DNA of 64,000 nt from Mycolicibacterium llatzerense (lineage in GTDB: Bacteria; Actinomycetota; Actinomycetes; Mycobacteriales; Mycobacteriaceae). Under the pieces are notes generated by a model. It searched no databases and had not been told where the DNA came from. It was given only the letters and a program-made list of their open reading frames with translations. The stretch lies in contig NZ_JXST01000007.1 of the NCBI RefSeq assembly GCF_000878195.1, positions 110,231-174,230 on the forward strand, given 5' to 3'. The position numbers were made by a program, and so were the translations under genes. Positions 1-8,004 of the stretch are shown here, piece after piece; the stretch's first letter is position 1; every line of letters starts with the position of its first letter.

Positions 1-521
1 GATCGAGTGAGTTTCTGCACTTCGATGTGCGCGTCTTTGAGGTTCTGATTGGCTACGGCTAGCAGGCCTCGCAGACGTGCGTTCTCGTCAACGAGATGCA
101 CGCCGTCGGGGTCGTAGAGTTGGCCGATAAGATCGGCGATGCGTGAATCCCGTTCGGCTAGATCGGCTTTGAGTTTCTTGGCGAGCCCTTCGGCGTTGAT
201 GGCTCTTTCGCGCCAGGACGAGGTTCGACCGTCAACGCGGTCTTCAGCCCGGGTCGTAACGGCGATTTGCGAGGCGTTGCGCGCGTCGAGGATGGCCTGG
301 GTCAGCTCGGGATGGCGCGGGTCGTAGATGAATGTCTTGCCGACCCCGGCGAGGTCGCACACGTCTTTGACGGTGAACGGAATACCGGTTTTCGTGAGTC
401 TGCTCAACGCTTTTCGGACCCGTTGTTCACACTCGATGCTGCGGTGTGCCCGCTTCTCGATCGCTTCCACTGGGCGTCGGCGCTTTGCGGCAACTCGTGG
501 ATTTGGACTGTGCGCAGTCAT
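1..521 (-). CDS. tnpC: TnpC-like transposition accessory protein (3' end cut by window)
   Basis: The third gene of the transposon. Its ATG at 521 overlaps the tnpB stop in an ATGA (518-521), and the frame stays open for 173 codons to the window edge. The translated start is MTAHSPNPRVAAKRRRP. A helix-turn-helix-like stretch follows (FTVKDVCDLAGVGKTFIYD, about residues 49-67). Then comes a charged coiled-coil region (ERAINAEGLAKKLKADLAER) and a DENARLRGLL heptad-like segment. Tn554 TnpC is a small accessory protein that influences orientation and efficiency of transposition; the length and the HTH plus coiled-coil layout fit. The C-terminus is not in the window. Confidence 0.75.
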   Translation of the reverse strand, partial: MTAHSPNPRVAAKRRRPVEAIEKRAHRSIECEQRVRKALSRLTKTGIPFTVKDVCDLAGVGKTFIYDPRHPELTQAILDARNASQIAVTTRAEDRVDGRTSSWRERAINAEGLAKKLKADLAERDSRIADLIGQLYDPDGVHLVDENARLRGLLAVANQNLKDAHIEVQKLTR

Positions 522-3178
522 GCGGTCGTCGTCTCCGATCCTTGGGCCGGTGGCGCAAGTTGGTCGAGCGTCCATCCGGTGGTGAACACGGGATGGAAGT
601 AGTCATGTGTCGGGCTGCGCAGGTCGAGCTTTTCGGCTTCTTCGAGCAGGCCGAGCTCATCGAGGGCCTCGCGCAGTCCGGCGAGAACGGGTTGCCAAGG
701 GTCCCACGCGGACAGGATGTAGTCGCGGGCGTCCTCGTTAGGGGCGCCCTCGGCGAAGTGAAAAGCGGCGTCGCGCTTGCGTTCCCAGTACGCCAGATCA
801 GCACCGGTGAGGGCGAAGTGCTCGCACGGGCCCTGAGGACCGCTGGTGCAGTTCTTCGAGAAGGGGCAGCTTTCGCCGCCGACCACGGGGCCGTATCGGC
901 AGATGCCGTGCTCCACCGGTATCACCGCCAAGTCGATCCTGTCGCGCACCGCCGCCGGATCGGCGTCCAGGTCGCCGGGCCGCAGCAGGATGGTGCCGGG
1001 CTTGTTGGTTCCTGGTCCGGCGGCCCAGATCTGCTTGAGGTGCTTGGCCATACTTGCGTCGTTGTAGCGGGCGTAGTGCGCGAGTGCTTCGTCGGAGAAA
1101 TGACCGAGCAGCTGGCGGACCAGTTCTGCCGGGGCGCCGCTGTTGAGCAGCGATGTCGCGAGCGTTGCACGGGTCTGGTGGGTGGTGATCCCGGACAGGC
1201 CCAGACCGGCAAACCACTTCCTCCACGCATTGCTGAACGAGGTGTAGGACACCTCCAAGGTCAGATCCGGATTCAGATGCGCACCGGGGAACAACGGCAT
1301 CGTTCGTTCCCATTCGGCCTCGAGCCGCTCACGCCCGGAACCGTCGAGCGCAGCAAGGCGCTTGCGGTAACGGTTGCGCAGCTTGGCCTTGGTGATCGCC
1401 TGGCGGCGCAATAGACGCTCGTAAACCGGTACGTGGCAAGGTATTCCGTAATCGACCACGTTGATTTTGCTGATGTCGCGCCAAAGGTACGGCTGCGCGA
1501 CCCCGACCATCCCGATGCAGCCCAGGCGAAGGTTCAGAACCTCGCTGATCCGGCCACCCTGAAAAGCCTGTACCAGCCAGATGTCAGACAAGCCCACCTC
1601 GGCGGAATCCAATTCGTCGAGGGCACGCAAATTGTCGGGATCGACGAGCAGTTGATAATCACCGAAGCTCAACGGCCGGGGCAGCGGGTTTCTGGCGGGA
1701 ACCGGGAAATCAGGAAACCGCAGAAGGAAATCTTCGGGCACCGTCGATGCCCGGCCGCGTTCCTTACTGTGCGCCAACACAATATGCGCATTGCGCATCA
1801 AGACGTGGCGGGAGCGCTCGACCAGCACCCCGTCAGCCTTTCGGGCTTCGTCAATCAGCGGTGGGACAGGGATCTGCTCCTTGAACCACAGATTGACCAG
1901 TTCTTTGATCGTGAGCGCGTCGACGGCATGCAGCAGCGCCGGATCGTTCCCGCGGTCCGGGCGTATTTGTTCCAGAACGTACGACAACAGCACGGTTCCC
2001 GAGCGTCGGTAAAACACCGTCCCCGTCGAGACCCGTTTCCCGTCGGGTTCAAGGGACTGGTCATAGAGGTAATCCCACAGCGCGTCTCGCAGCCAACGCT
2101 GGGAGATGCGTGTGAGGTCCCACACCGAACGACGCCGCTCACCAATTTGACTGCCGGGAAACGCTTTCCCCCCAGAGACGACATGGTCAAACCAGCCCGC
2201 CTCTTTCGCGGTCTCTTTAGTCAGCAGAAGGCTGCGCGCCGCGATGGGCAGATCCCGCCAGATGCGCTGCTGGGCCCTGTTGTCCTGATCGTCGGCCATC
2301 GCATCCACGAACGGGTCGATCAGCGATATAGCACCCGACTTCGCGAGTTGGTCCACTACCGCCTGGATGTCCCAGGGCCGCCACTGCGTGCGCCGCGCCG
2401 TTTTTGCGTGACGGTCGAGCCCGTAGCGAATTTCGCGCTGCAAACCCGCGGGCAGGCCAGCCAAATGCAGTTCTCCGCGACTATCGGGAGTCCGCACCGT
2501 TTCACGCGTCGCGGGTGAGGCCAGCCATTCCTCGAACATCGCCACCGACGGCGGGGTTCCGCGTCGCCTCCTCCACAGCTGCCAGCCGCTCAGGTGGGTG
2601 CGGCACAGGTTGCGCTTGCTTGGGCCCTCGAACTGACCGCAGTCAGCGTCTCGGACGCAGAGCCGCACCGAGCACTCGGTGCCGAAGGGCGGTAGTGGTT
2701 CTTGTGTTGCACACCAATCAGTTTCACTGAAGTCGCCCTCGCGACTGGCTCTGCGCCGACGTTTAGCATGTTGCGAGCACAGTCCGTTGCCTATTGCTTC
2801 TCGGTTGTCACCGCAGATGGAGCACCCCGGGCGGCGTTCCAAGCCCCACCCCCAGCTTCGGGAACCTGTCGGGCGTGCGGTGGCGACGAACTCGGCGAGA
2901 GTCGTCGACTCTTTGATCGCAGCGAATTCCTGTGCGTGGAGGATGCACATGATGCTGGTGTAGGTCTGCCCGGGCAGGCCCAGGCACCCCTCAACGGGGC
3001 AGGCCCACCCGTAGGTGGAATGGTTGCGCGGGAACACGATCGGCTCCGCCAACAACCACGCTGGAAACTTCTGGCTGATCAGCTCGTACCGCTGCTGCGC
3101 GGGCAGCTGCATATAGTCCGAGGCGGTATCAACCAGGGTAGGGCCGGAGAGCTCGCTGAGCGCGGCTTCGGTGCTCAT
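518..3178 (-). CDS. tnpB: TnpB-like tyrosine recombinase of Tn554-type element
   Basis: An 886-residue protein starting at the ATG that overlaps the tnpA stop (ATGA, 3175-3178). The N-terminal third holds three cysteine/histidine clusters that look like zinc-binding sites (about residues 60-81, 119-137 and 169-195). The C-terminal catalytic domain shows tyrosine recombinase residues: Arg543 (QGGRISEVL), His667-x-x-Arg670 (THQTRA), His693 (LLGHFS) and a tyrosine at 702 or 705. A further Cys-rich patch follows (about 755-785). It is larger than Tn554 TnpB (about 630 aa), mostly because of the cysteine-rich N-terminus. With TnpA it should carry out excision and integration. Family assignment is firm; the site preference is unknown. 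Confidence 0.85.
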   Translation of the reverse strand: MSTEAALSELSGPTLVDTASDYMQLPAQQRYELISQKFPAWLLAEPIVFPRNHSTYGWACPVEGCLGLPGQTYTSIMCILHAQEFAAIKESTTLAEFVATARPTGSRSWGWGLERRPGCSICGDNREAIGNGLCSQHAKRRRRASREGDFSETDWCATQEPLPPFGTECSVRLCVRDADCGQFEGPSKRNLCRTHLSGWQLWRRRRGTPPSVAMFEEWLASPATRETVRTPDSRGELHLAGLPAGLQREIRYGLDRHAKTARRTQWRPWDIQAVVDQLAKSGAISLIDPFVDAMADDQDNRAQQRIWRDLPIAARSLLLTKETAKEAGWFDHVVSGGKAFPGSQIGERRRSVWDLTRISQRWLRDALWDYLYDQSLEPDGKRVSTGTVFYRRSGTVLLSYVLEQIRPDRGNDPALLHAVDALTIKELVNLWFKEQIPVPPLIDEARKADGVLVERSRHVLMRNAHIVLAHSKERGRASTVPEDFLLRFPDFPVPARNPLPRPLSFGDYQLLVDPDNLRALDELDSAEVGLSDIWLVQAFQGGRISEVLNLRLGCIGMVGVAQPYLWRDISKINVVDYGIPCHVPVYERLLRRQAITKAKLRNRYRKRLAALDGSGRERLEAEWERTMPLFPGAHLNPDLTLEVSYTSFSNAWRKWFAGLGLSGITTHQTRATLATSLLNSGAPAELVRQLLGHFSDEALAHYARYNDASMAKHLKQIWAAGPGTNKPGTILLRPGDLDADPAAVRDRIDLAVIPVEHGICRYGPVVGGESCPFSKNCTSGPQGPCEHFALTGADLAYWERKRDAAFHFAEGAPNEDARDYILSAWDPWQPVLAGLREALDELGLLEEAEKLDLRSPTHDYFHPVFTTGWTLDQLAPPAQGSETTTA

Positions 3179-4407
3179 GCCTGGGCTCCGTCGCCGTCGG
3201 TGCCGCTGGACAATCCGGGGGCCGACTCCCACACACGATGCAGGTGCTTCATCGCCTCGCGGTTCGCCGACTTTCCGTATAACTCGGTGACCATGGACGG
3301 GCTGGTCCAGCCGAACTCCTGAGCGACCATCTCCGCGTTGAAATCTGTTTCCGCATATAACGCTGCTGCGGCCCGGTGGCGGAACGCGTGCGGGGTGATG
3401 CGGGCATTCAGACCGGCGCGCTGGCACGAGCGTCGCAGCATTTTGCGCACCGCCGAGGTGGTCAGCGCCCGGCCCGGCGAGGTGCCCCGCAGATGCACCA
3501 GCACCTGCTCGTGGTCAACCAGATGCGCAATCGGGTGGTACTCGTCGAGCAGGTACCCATAGAACGTGCTGATCATGGCCGGACTCACTGCGCGGATGAC
3601 CCCGTCCAGGACATAGCCGTCCACGCTCAGACCGGCAGACGCATACGCCTTGGCTCGTGCCCGGTTGGGGTTGTCATCCCGGCCGACGATATGGATATGC
3701 GGGTCGGCGCGTTGGCCGCACGGGTGGTTGTCGGACAGGTGAAGGTCGCAAAAACGCAGGCCGCACATGCCGCCGACCCGCAGACCACCGTCGTGAAGCC
3801 AGGTGACGATCATCAGATCACGCGCGGTGGTCAGCACCGACGGCTCGAACAACGACGCCACCACTGAGTCCGCCAGGAATCGTGGTCGGCGTGCAGACTT
3901 GCGGGGCGCCAACGGATTTGATGTGACCTGCCGCGAGCCTTTGCGTTTCGCCGTCCTGGGCGCGGTCTCGAAGCCGGCGACCAGTTCACCGCTGGCCTGT
4001 CCTTTCGCTGCCAAGGCGAGGTAGTAGGCCTTCACGATGGTGGCCACGTTGGCTGCTGCCGCCGCGCCCAACGGCTTTTGCTTCGGCGCCCGCCAGGGCA
4101 CCCCGTAGACACCGTCAGCTTGCCCGGTGAGCCCATTCATATAGCGGCGCAGGTCATCGAGCGTCACCGCGGTCGTGGGCTTGCGGTTCACGTGAAGCCA
4201 GTTGAGGTGATCAACCAGGCTGTAGGCATACGTTTCTTGAGTTGACGGGCCGAACCGGGTCAAGACATCCAGCGATGGCCGGTGCAGTTCCCCTGACGGC
4301 GTGAAAATCCAGTACGACTGCCGGCCACCGGAGTGACCGATCCTTCGGACAGTGAATCCATCTTCGAGCAAGTCCCAACCTCCCCAGTAGCAATGTGACG
4401 AACGCAT
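3175..4407 (-). CDS. tnpA: TnpA-like tyrosine recombinase of Tn554-type element
   Basis: A 410-residue phage-integrase-fold recombinase. A SAM-like N-terminal DNA-binding domain (about residues 50-135) is followed by the catalytic domain with Arg210 (GGLRVGG), His340-x-x-Arg343 (TPHAFRH), Trp367 in the position often held by His, and the nucleophile Tyr377 (VTELYGKS). It is first in the tnpABC operon. The start used is the ATG at 4407, but that codon lies inside a perfect 13-bp inverted repeat and no Shine-Dalgarno is visible. An in-frame GTG at 4467, inside the element's terminal region, is an alternative giving about 430 residues. Confidence 0.85.
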   Translation of the reverse strand: MRSSHCYWGGWDLLEDGFTVRRIGHSGGRQSYWIFTPSGELHRPSLDVLTRFGPSTQETYAYSLVDHLNWLHVNRKPTTAVTLDDLRRYMNGLTGQADGVYGVPWRAPKQKPLGAAAAANVATIVKAYYLALAAKGQASGELVAGFETAPRTAKRKGSRQVTSNPLAPRKSARRPRFLADSVVASLFEPSVLTTARDLMIVTWLHDGGLRVGGMCGLRFCDLHLSDNHPCGQRADPHIHIVGRDDNPNRARAKAYASAGLSVDGYVLDGVIRAVSPAMISTFYGYLLDEYHPIAHLVDHEQVLVHLRGTSPGRALTTSAVRKMLRRSCQRAGLNARITPHAFRHRAAAALYAETDFNAEMVAQEFGWTSPSMVTELYGKSANREAMKHLHRVWESAPGLSSGTDGDGAQA

Positions 4408-4417
4408 TGCTACTGGG
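4383..4417. repeat. 13-bp perfect inverted repeat at the tnpA start
   Basis: CCCAGTAGCAATG (4383-4395) and CATTGCTACTGGG (4405-4417) are perfect complements separated by 9 bases. The tnpA ATG is the last three bases of the right arm read on the minus strand. It lies about 65 bases inside the element end. It could be an operator for tnpABC, a translational hairpin, or a recombinase-binding site. Confidence 0.8.
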
Positions 4418-4480
4418 CGTCCGTGACGCCGGGAAAGAGACTCTCCGCGGACGTACCGAACGTTCACGGAGTAGGCATCT

Positions 4481-4795
4481 AAGACGGGCCACGAGGGCGG
4501 TGCCGGGACGGTCCACGCGAACAGCCCCGCCGAGGTGCCCGCCCGTATGGAGGCGTTGGCGGCGGTCGGCGGGTTGGACCGGGCGGCGCTGCATTCGCAA
4601 CTGTCGGCCGCGTGCCAGGTGGTGCTGCACACCGCGCGTGCTCGTGATGGGCGACGGCACCTGAGCGAGATCGCGGTGCTGCGCCGCGCCCCGGACGGGA
4701 CTGTCACGGCCGTGACCGCATGGCACGTCGAGCGGGGCCTCGGCCCTGGGCGGCCCGCGCTGGGCGAGTTGCTGGCAGCTCGGGGCCGGTCGTGA
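4481..4795 (+). pseudogene. tadA: TadA/CpaF-type secretion ATPase, 3' fragment interrupted by the transposon
   Basis: An open frame runs from the transposon junction to a TGA at 4793-4795. It reads TGHEGGAGTVHANSPAEVPA, then MEALAAVGGLDRAALHSQLS, then the C-terminal subdomain. This matches the conserved C-terminal third of TadA-type RecA-fold ATPases (the His-box region GTxHANS), homologous to M. tuberculosis Rv3659c. Everything upstream, including the Walker A and B motifs, is missing here and presumably lies beyond the transposon's other end. TadA powers Flp/tight-adherence pilus assembly from the cytoplasmic side, so the locus cannot make its motor unless the transposon excises precisely. 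Confidence 0.85.
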
Positions 4796-5580
4796 GTCCC
4801 GCGCTGATGCTGGCACTGGCTGTGCTGGTCGCGCCCCGGCCGGGCGGCGTCAGGCGCCTCGGGCAGCGAAAACGGTTGGAGGGATTCGGGTCTCGTAGCG
4901 GAGCGCGGATGCCGTGGGTGGTGGCGGCAGCGGTCGCGGTGACGTCGCTGGTCGTCCTGCCGCTGCCGGTCACACTGGCGGGTGCGGCCGTGGTCGGGAC
5001 CGCCGGGCTCCGCTGGCGGCGGTCGCGGCGCGCGGCCGAACGTGTCAGAGAAGCGCAGACCCTGCAGGGCGCCCTCGGCATCCTGGTCGGCGAACTGCGG
5101 GCCGGGGCGCATCCGGTGGCGGCGTTCGACGCCGCGGCCCACGAAGTGGACGGACCCGTCGCCACGGCGTTGGGGGAGGTCGCGGCGCGGGCCCGGCTGG
5201 GCGCCGATGTCTCGGCCGGTCTGCGCGCGGTCGCGGGATCGTCGGCACTGCCCGCCCACTGGCAGCGCCTCGCCGTTTACTGGCAACTGGCGCTCGACCA
5301 CGGCCTGGCGATCGCCCCGCTGATGCGTGCCGCCGAGCGTGATGTCGTTGCCCGCGAACGTTTCTCATCGCGGATCAGGGCCGGTATGGCCGGAGCGCGA
5401 ACAACGGCCGCGGTGCTGTCCGGACTGCCCGCGCTCGGAATTGTCCTGGGGCAGTTGATCGGTGCGCATCCCGTGCGCTTCCTGCTGGGCGATGGCGCGG
5501 TCGTGCTGGCGGTCGGGGTGGTGCTGTGCTGCCTCGGACTGCTGTGGTCGGACCGGATCATCGCAGGGGCGCAGCGATGA
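4792..5580 (+). CDS. tadB: TadB-type inner-membrane platform protein (type II/IV secretion F family)
   Basis: A 262-residue protein. The GTG start at 4792 overlaps the tadA-fragment stop. Hydrophobic segments near the N-terminus (about residues 3-15 and 42-65) and at the C-terminus (about 205-255) flank a cytoplasmic T2SSF-like domain (REAQTLQGALGILVGELRAG). This matches mycobacterial TadB (Rv3658c family). It would form the membrane platform with TadC for a pilus driven by TadA. The reading frame is intact although both outer genes of the cluster are broken. tadC follows with an ATGA overlap. Confidence 0.8.
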   Translation: MSPALMLALAVLVAPRPGGVRRLGQRKRLEGFGSRSGARMPWVVAAAVAVTSLVVLPLPVTLAGAAVVGTAGLRWRRSRRAAERVREAQTLQGALGILVGELRAGAHPVAAFDAAAHEVDGPVATALGEVAARARLGADVSAGLRAVAGSSALPAHWQRLAVYWQLALDHGLAIAPLMRAAERDVVARERFSSRIRAGMAGARTTAAVLSGLPALGIVLGQLIGAHPVRFLLGDGAVVLAVGVVLCCLGLLWSDRIIAGAQR

Positions 5581-6143
5581 GCGGCATCTTCCTGATGGCG
5601 TTCGCGCTCTTGCTGCTGCCCGGCCCAGCGGTGCACCGAATCCGTCCCCGCCTGCCGGACCGGTCGTCCCCGCCGGCGGCGCCGCGCGACGACCCGCTGG
5701 CGGTGCCATCGAGCTTGGACGTGCTGGCAGCCTGCCTGTCGGCGGGCATGGCGACCAGCGCCGCGGCCGCGGCGGCGGTGTCGTCAGCGCCTTCGGGTTT
5801 GGCCACCGTGCTGCGGCGTGCGGCCGAACTCCTGGCCCTGGGCGCCAGTCCGGCGACGGCCTGGTCGGAGCCGGGTGGCGGTACTGACCCGCACGTGGTC
5901 GCGCTGCTCCGGCTGGCGCGACGGTCGGCGTCGTCGGGCGCCGCGATGGCTCAGGGCGTCGCCGAACTGGCCGAGCAGGCCCGGGCCGACGCCGGTGACG
6001 CGGCGGACGCGGCCGCCGAGCGGGCCAACGTGTTGATCGCCGGTCCACTGGGGCTCTGCTACCTGCCGGCATTCGTTTGTCTCGGCATCGTGCCGGTGGT
6101 CGCCGGCCTGGCCGGTGACGTGTTCCGGTCGGGGGTGTTCTGA
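5577..6143 (+). CDS. tadC: TadC-type secretion platform protein
   Basis: A 188-residue protein starting at the ATG overlapping the tadB stop (5577-5580). A short N-terminal hydrophobic segment, an Ala-rich F-domain (PSSLDVLAACLSAGMATS) and a C-terminal membrane span (about residues 160-188, LCYLPAFVCLGIVPVVAGLA) match the small TadC proteins of mycobacteria (Rv3657c family, about 190 aa). It pairs with TadB as the inner-membrane platform of the Tad pilus. A good ribosome-binding site (AAGGGGAGG) after its stop leads into the pilin gene. Confidence 0.8.
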   Translation: MSGIFLMAFALLLLPGPAVHRIRPRLPDRSSPPAAPRDDPLAVPSSLDVLAACLSAGMATSAAAAAAVSSAPSGLATVLRRAAELLALGASPATAWSEPGGGTDPHVVALLRLARRSASSGAAMAQGVAELAEQARADAGDAADAAAERANVLIAGPLGLCYLPAFVCLGIVPVVAGLAGDVFRSGVF

Positions 6144-6166
6144 TCACAACAAGGGGAGGAAAAACC

Positions 6167-6343
6167 ATGAAAATCAACAGCTTTCGCAACTGGGAAGCCC
6201 GGGCGACCCTGCTGCTCACCGATGAGAGCGGCATGTCCAGCAAGTTTATCGCGGCAAATCCTGTGTCACGGTGCCGTGGTGTCTGCATTCCTGCGATATG
6301 CCTCGGGGTAATGCACGCACCGTGTCTGAATATCTCGGCATGA
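6167..6343 (+). pseudogene. Flp pilin-like gene broken after the conserved DESGMS motif
   Basis: This starts at an ATG with a strong upstream GGGGAGG. The first 24 codons read like the N-terminus of mycobacterial Flp pilin homologues (Rv3656c family), ending in LLLTDESGMS, the region before prepilin cleavage. Family members then continue TVEYAIG plus a hydrophobic helix; here the sequence changes at about 6,239 into an unrelated, cysteine-containing tail that stops at 6343. The hydrophobic pilin helix is lost, so this cannot be a functional pilin. The break marks a second junction, between the tad locus and the accessory segment to its right. Confidence 0.7.
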
Positions 6344-6408
6344 GCATTGTGGCGCAAGTCACATATGCTGCGTTGTTCGTGGTCCTGAAGGCCGTGGGCC
6401 GAAACGTC

Positions 6409-7077
6409 CTACATGTTGTTCCGGCCGTGCGGAGTGGTCCCGCGGGGTCCAGTGCGGCGCTTCGTCTCCATCCTGTACTGCCGTTCCGACTTGGCGGTGG
6501 GCCCTCGTCGAATGTTGTTTCCCTCGAATCGAATCCAACCGGTGAGGGTCATCCAGGGCACTTGGTCTTGGATGGACTCTTTCGATCGAAGGGATCGATG
6601 TCCGTTTCCCGCCCGCAGTTCTCTTGCAAGCTCAGCCAGTCGGGGACTCCGCCGATGCCGATACCTGAATGACCCAATCGCCTGCGCGAGCGTCCTCCCG
6701 AGAGTTTCGGCGAGTTCCTCGGCGCGCAATCTGTCGGTGCGCGCGAAGTACCGTGGACCGGCGCACAGTGACCGGGCTTCGCGACTGCTTACGATCCAAC
6801 CTCGGCCTGCCGCCCGGCGCATCAGGACGGTCAAGGTGTATTTGTCCGGGTCCGCTGACTCCGGGCTGATGAGTTCGCGAATTATGGCTGTTTGCAATAC
6901 TTCTCGCCAAGATGGGCCGCTGTTGTGCTCGCGCCAATGACGGTTTGCAACGTGTGCGACTGCTGCGCCGAATCGGTCAACTTCAGCCAGTGGCAGCTCG
7001 TGAGCAAATCCGTTGACAGGCTCTCCGGGGTGTCCAACGTTGGGGGTTGTTGTCGCCGTGTTGTCGCTGTCCAGCAA
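6409..7077 (-). CDS. Uncharacterised protein (222 aa), divergent from an XRE gene
   Basis: I do not recognise a family. The protein is soluble and basic. It has a conserved-looking middle (ANRHWREHNSGPSWREVLQT, VLMRRAAGRGWIVSSREARS) and an arginine-rich C-terminus (about residues 190-222). Two WxxS/WREV-type helices could form a winged-helix or other nucleic-acid-binding fold, but this is only an impression. It starts at the ATG at 7077 and is transcribed away from the XRE gene at 7156. Between them lies an 18-bp perfect palindrome that may control both. The base composition near its 3' end is less GC-rich than the core genes. Confidence 0.55.
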   Translation of the reverse strand: MLDSDNTATTTPNVGHPGEPVNGFAHELPLAEVDRFGAAVAHVANRHWREHNSGPSWREVLQTAIIRELISPESADPDKYTLTVLMRRAAGRGWIVSSREARSLCAGPRYFARTDRLRAEELAETLGRTLAQAIGSFRYRHRRSPRLAELARELRAGNGHRSLRSKESIQDQVPWMTLTGWIRFEGNNIRRGPTAKSERQYRMETKRRTGPRGTTPHGRNNM

Positions 7078-7112
7078 GTTCGGAACTCCAATTCAGCGAA
7101 TCCATGAGCAAA

Positions 7113-7130
7113 TGCCCTACTAGTAGGGCA
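7113..7130. promoter_or_regulatory. 18-bp perfect palindrome, candidate operator
   Basis: TGCCCTACTAGTAGGGCA is a perfect inverted repeat midway between two divergent starts (7077 minus, 7156 plus). The XRE protein encoded beside it is the obvious candidate ligand. A 9-base match to one half (TAGTAGGGC) recurs at 12834-12842, upstream of the small HTH-like gene at 12920. Confidence 0.65.
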
Positions 7131-7155
7131 GACTAATGCGCTTGCTTGCCACTAC

Positions 7156-7419
7156 TTGGATGGGGTGCCCACCCGCCCTGCGCAAGTTGAACCGGAACGA
7201 GCGGCGCAGTGGGCAGAACATCGCGCAGCAGTGGGGGCGCGGATAAAGGCTCTCCGAGAGTGGCGAGGTCTGACGCAAGAGGCTCTGGCTCTTTCGTGCG
7301 GCGTGAGTCGAAACATCCTCATCGACGTAGAGCATGGTCGTCGAGGTCTGTTGTTTGAACGGCTGTTTGACATCGCGGAAGCGCTTGGCGTTGCCGTCAG
7401 TGAATTGTTTGACGGCTGA
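7156..7419 (+). CDS. XRE-family transcriptional regulator (87 aa)
   Basis: A single helix-turn-helix domain fills most of the protein: VGARIKALREWRGLTQEALA, then LSCGVSRNILIDVEHGRRGL, then LFERLFDIAEALGVAVSELF. This is the lambda-repressor-like fold with recognition helix around SRNILIDVE. The start is a TTG at 7156 or GTG at 7165. It is clearly paralogous to the XRE protein at 13691-13990, sharing LTQEALAL, SRN.LIDVE and LL.ERLFD. Its likely role is autoregulated repressor of the divergent pair, acting at the palindrome just upstream. Confidence 0.8.
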   Translation: MDGVPTRPAQVEPERAAQWAEHRAAVGARIKALREWRGLTQEALALSCGVSRNILIDVEHGRRGLLFERLFDIAEALGVAVSELFDG

Positions 7420-7530
7420 CAGGCACGTCGCGCCGCGGTGCGTCGACGCGTGGTCGGCTTCGATGTTGAGCTCGGGTGGGTTCGACTCAGCATTCGCCGA
7501 GTCCTTGCGGTCGATGAGTAGTGTCGAACT

Positions 7531-7806
7531 GTGTCGGATCACCACGACATCGCCAGACGGGTCGGTCAGAGCATCCCAGCAGGCATGTCGCACGAGTTCA
7601 TCGCAGCCAGGATCGGTGTCACCACTGAGGATTTCGGGATCTTGCTGACCGGCCAGCGGCCGCTGTCAGCGGTCGAGATTGCCCTACTGGGCGATGTTTT
7701 GGGTGTAGGTGACTACTGGCTGATTACTGGTCGCCAAGATCCCTATCGCATTGTGCATGCTGGTCGCCCGCCCGCCAGCGACATGGGCCCCTGCGACATG
7801 TGGTGA
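7531..7806 (+). CDS. Small HTH (XRE-like) protein
   Basis: A 91-residue protein beginning at a GTG. It reads MSHEFIAARIGVTTEDFGIL, then LLTGQRPLSAVEIALLGDVL, then GVGDYWLITGR, an XRE/Cro-like helix-turn-helix of the type found as N-terminal parts of antitoxin or ImmA/IrrE-partner regulators. No metallopeptidase domain follows. It lies between the XRE gene at 7156 and the helicase at 8005 on the same strand and may regulate the helicase module. The roughly 200 bases after it show no gene. Confidence 0.6.
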   Translation: MSDHHDIARRVGQSIPAGMSHEFIAARIGVTTEDFGILLTGQRPLSAVEIALLGDVLGVGDYWLITGRQDPYRIVHAGRPPASDMGPCDMW

Positions 7807-8004
7807 CACGGGCCTGGTGTGCCATCGCCTCGCCGTCGATCGCGTGCGTTCGGATGGCGCGTCCTCGCACGGTGTGTTCAGGCCCGACAGTATGCGCCAG
7901 GTGCAACAGGTGGCGCTGTCGGTCTCGCATATCGACACGCCGGACAGTTCCTACCGTCTTCGAGCCGGGAGCTCGGTCGGCACGCATAGTCGTCTGCCAC
8001 GATA

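Larger units (their letters stand above)
1..4481 (-). mobile_element. Tn554-type transposon (tnpA-tnpB-tnpC), partial at window start
   Basis: Three minus-strand genes joined by 4-base ATGA overlaps encode two tyrosine recombinases and a small accessory protein, the order and sizes typical of Tn554-family elements, which move by site-specific recombination without target duplication. The right boundary is inferred from the interrupted host gene: on the plus strand, recognisable TadA coding sequence (TGHEGGAGTVHANS) begins at about 4,481-4,484. The left end lies outside the window. The boundary is accurate only to a few bases. Confidence 0.8.

Noticed and set aside
6240..6410. Search for a flanking repeat that would define an integrative element at the broken pilin gene
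   Set aside because: No matching repeat of the junction sequence was found by eye at the right side of the accessory segment, so no element boundary is claimed.
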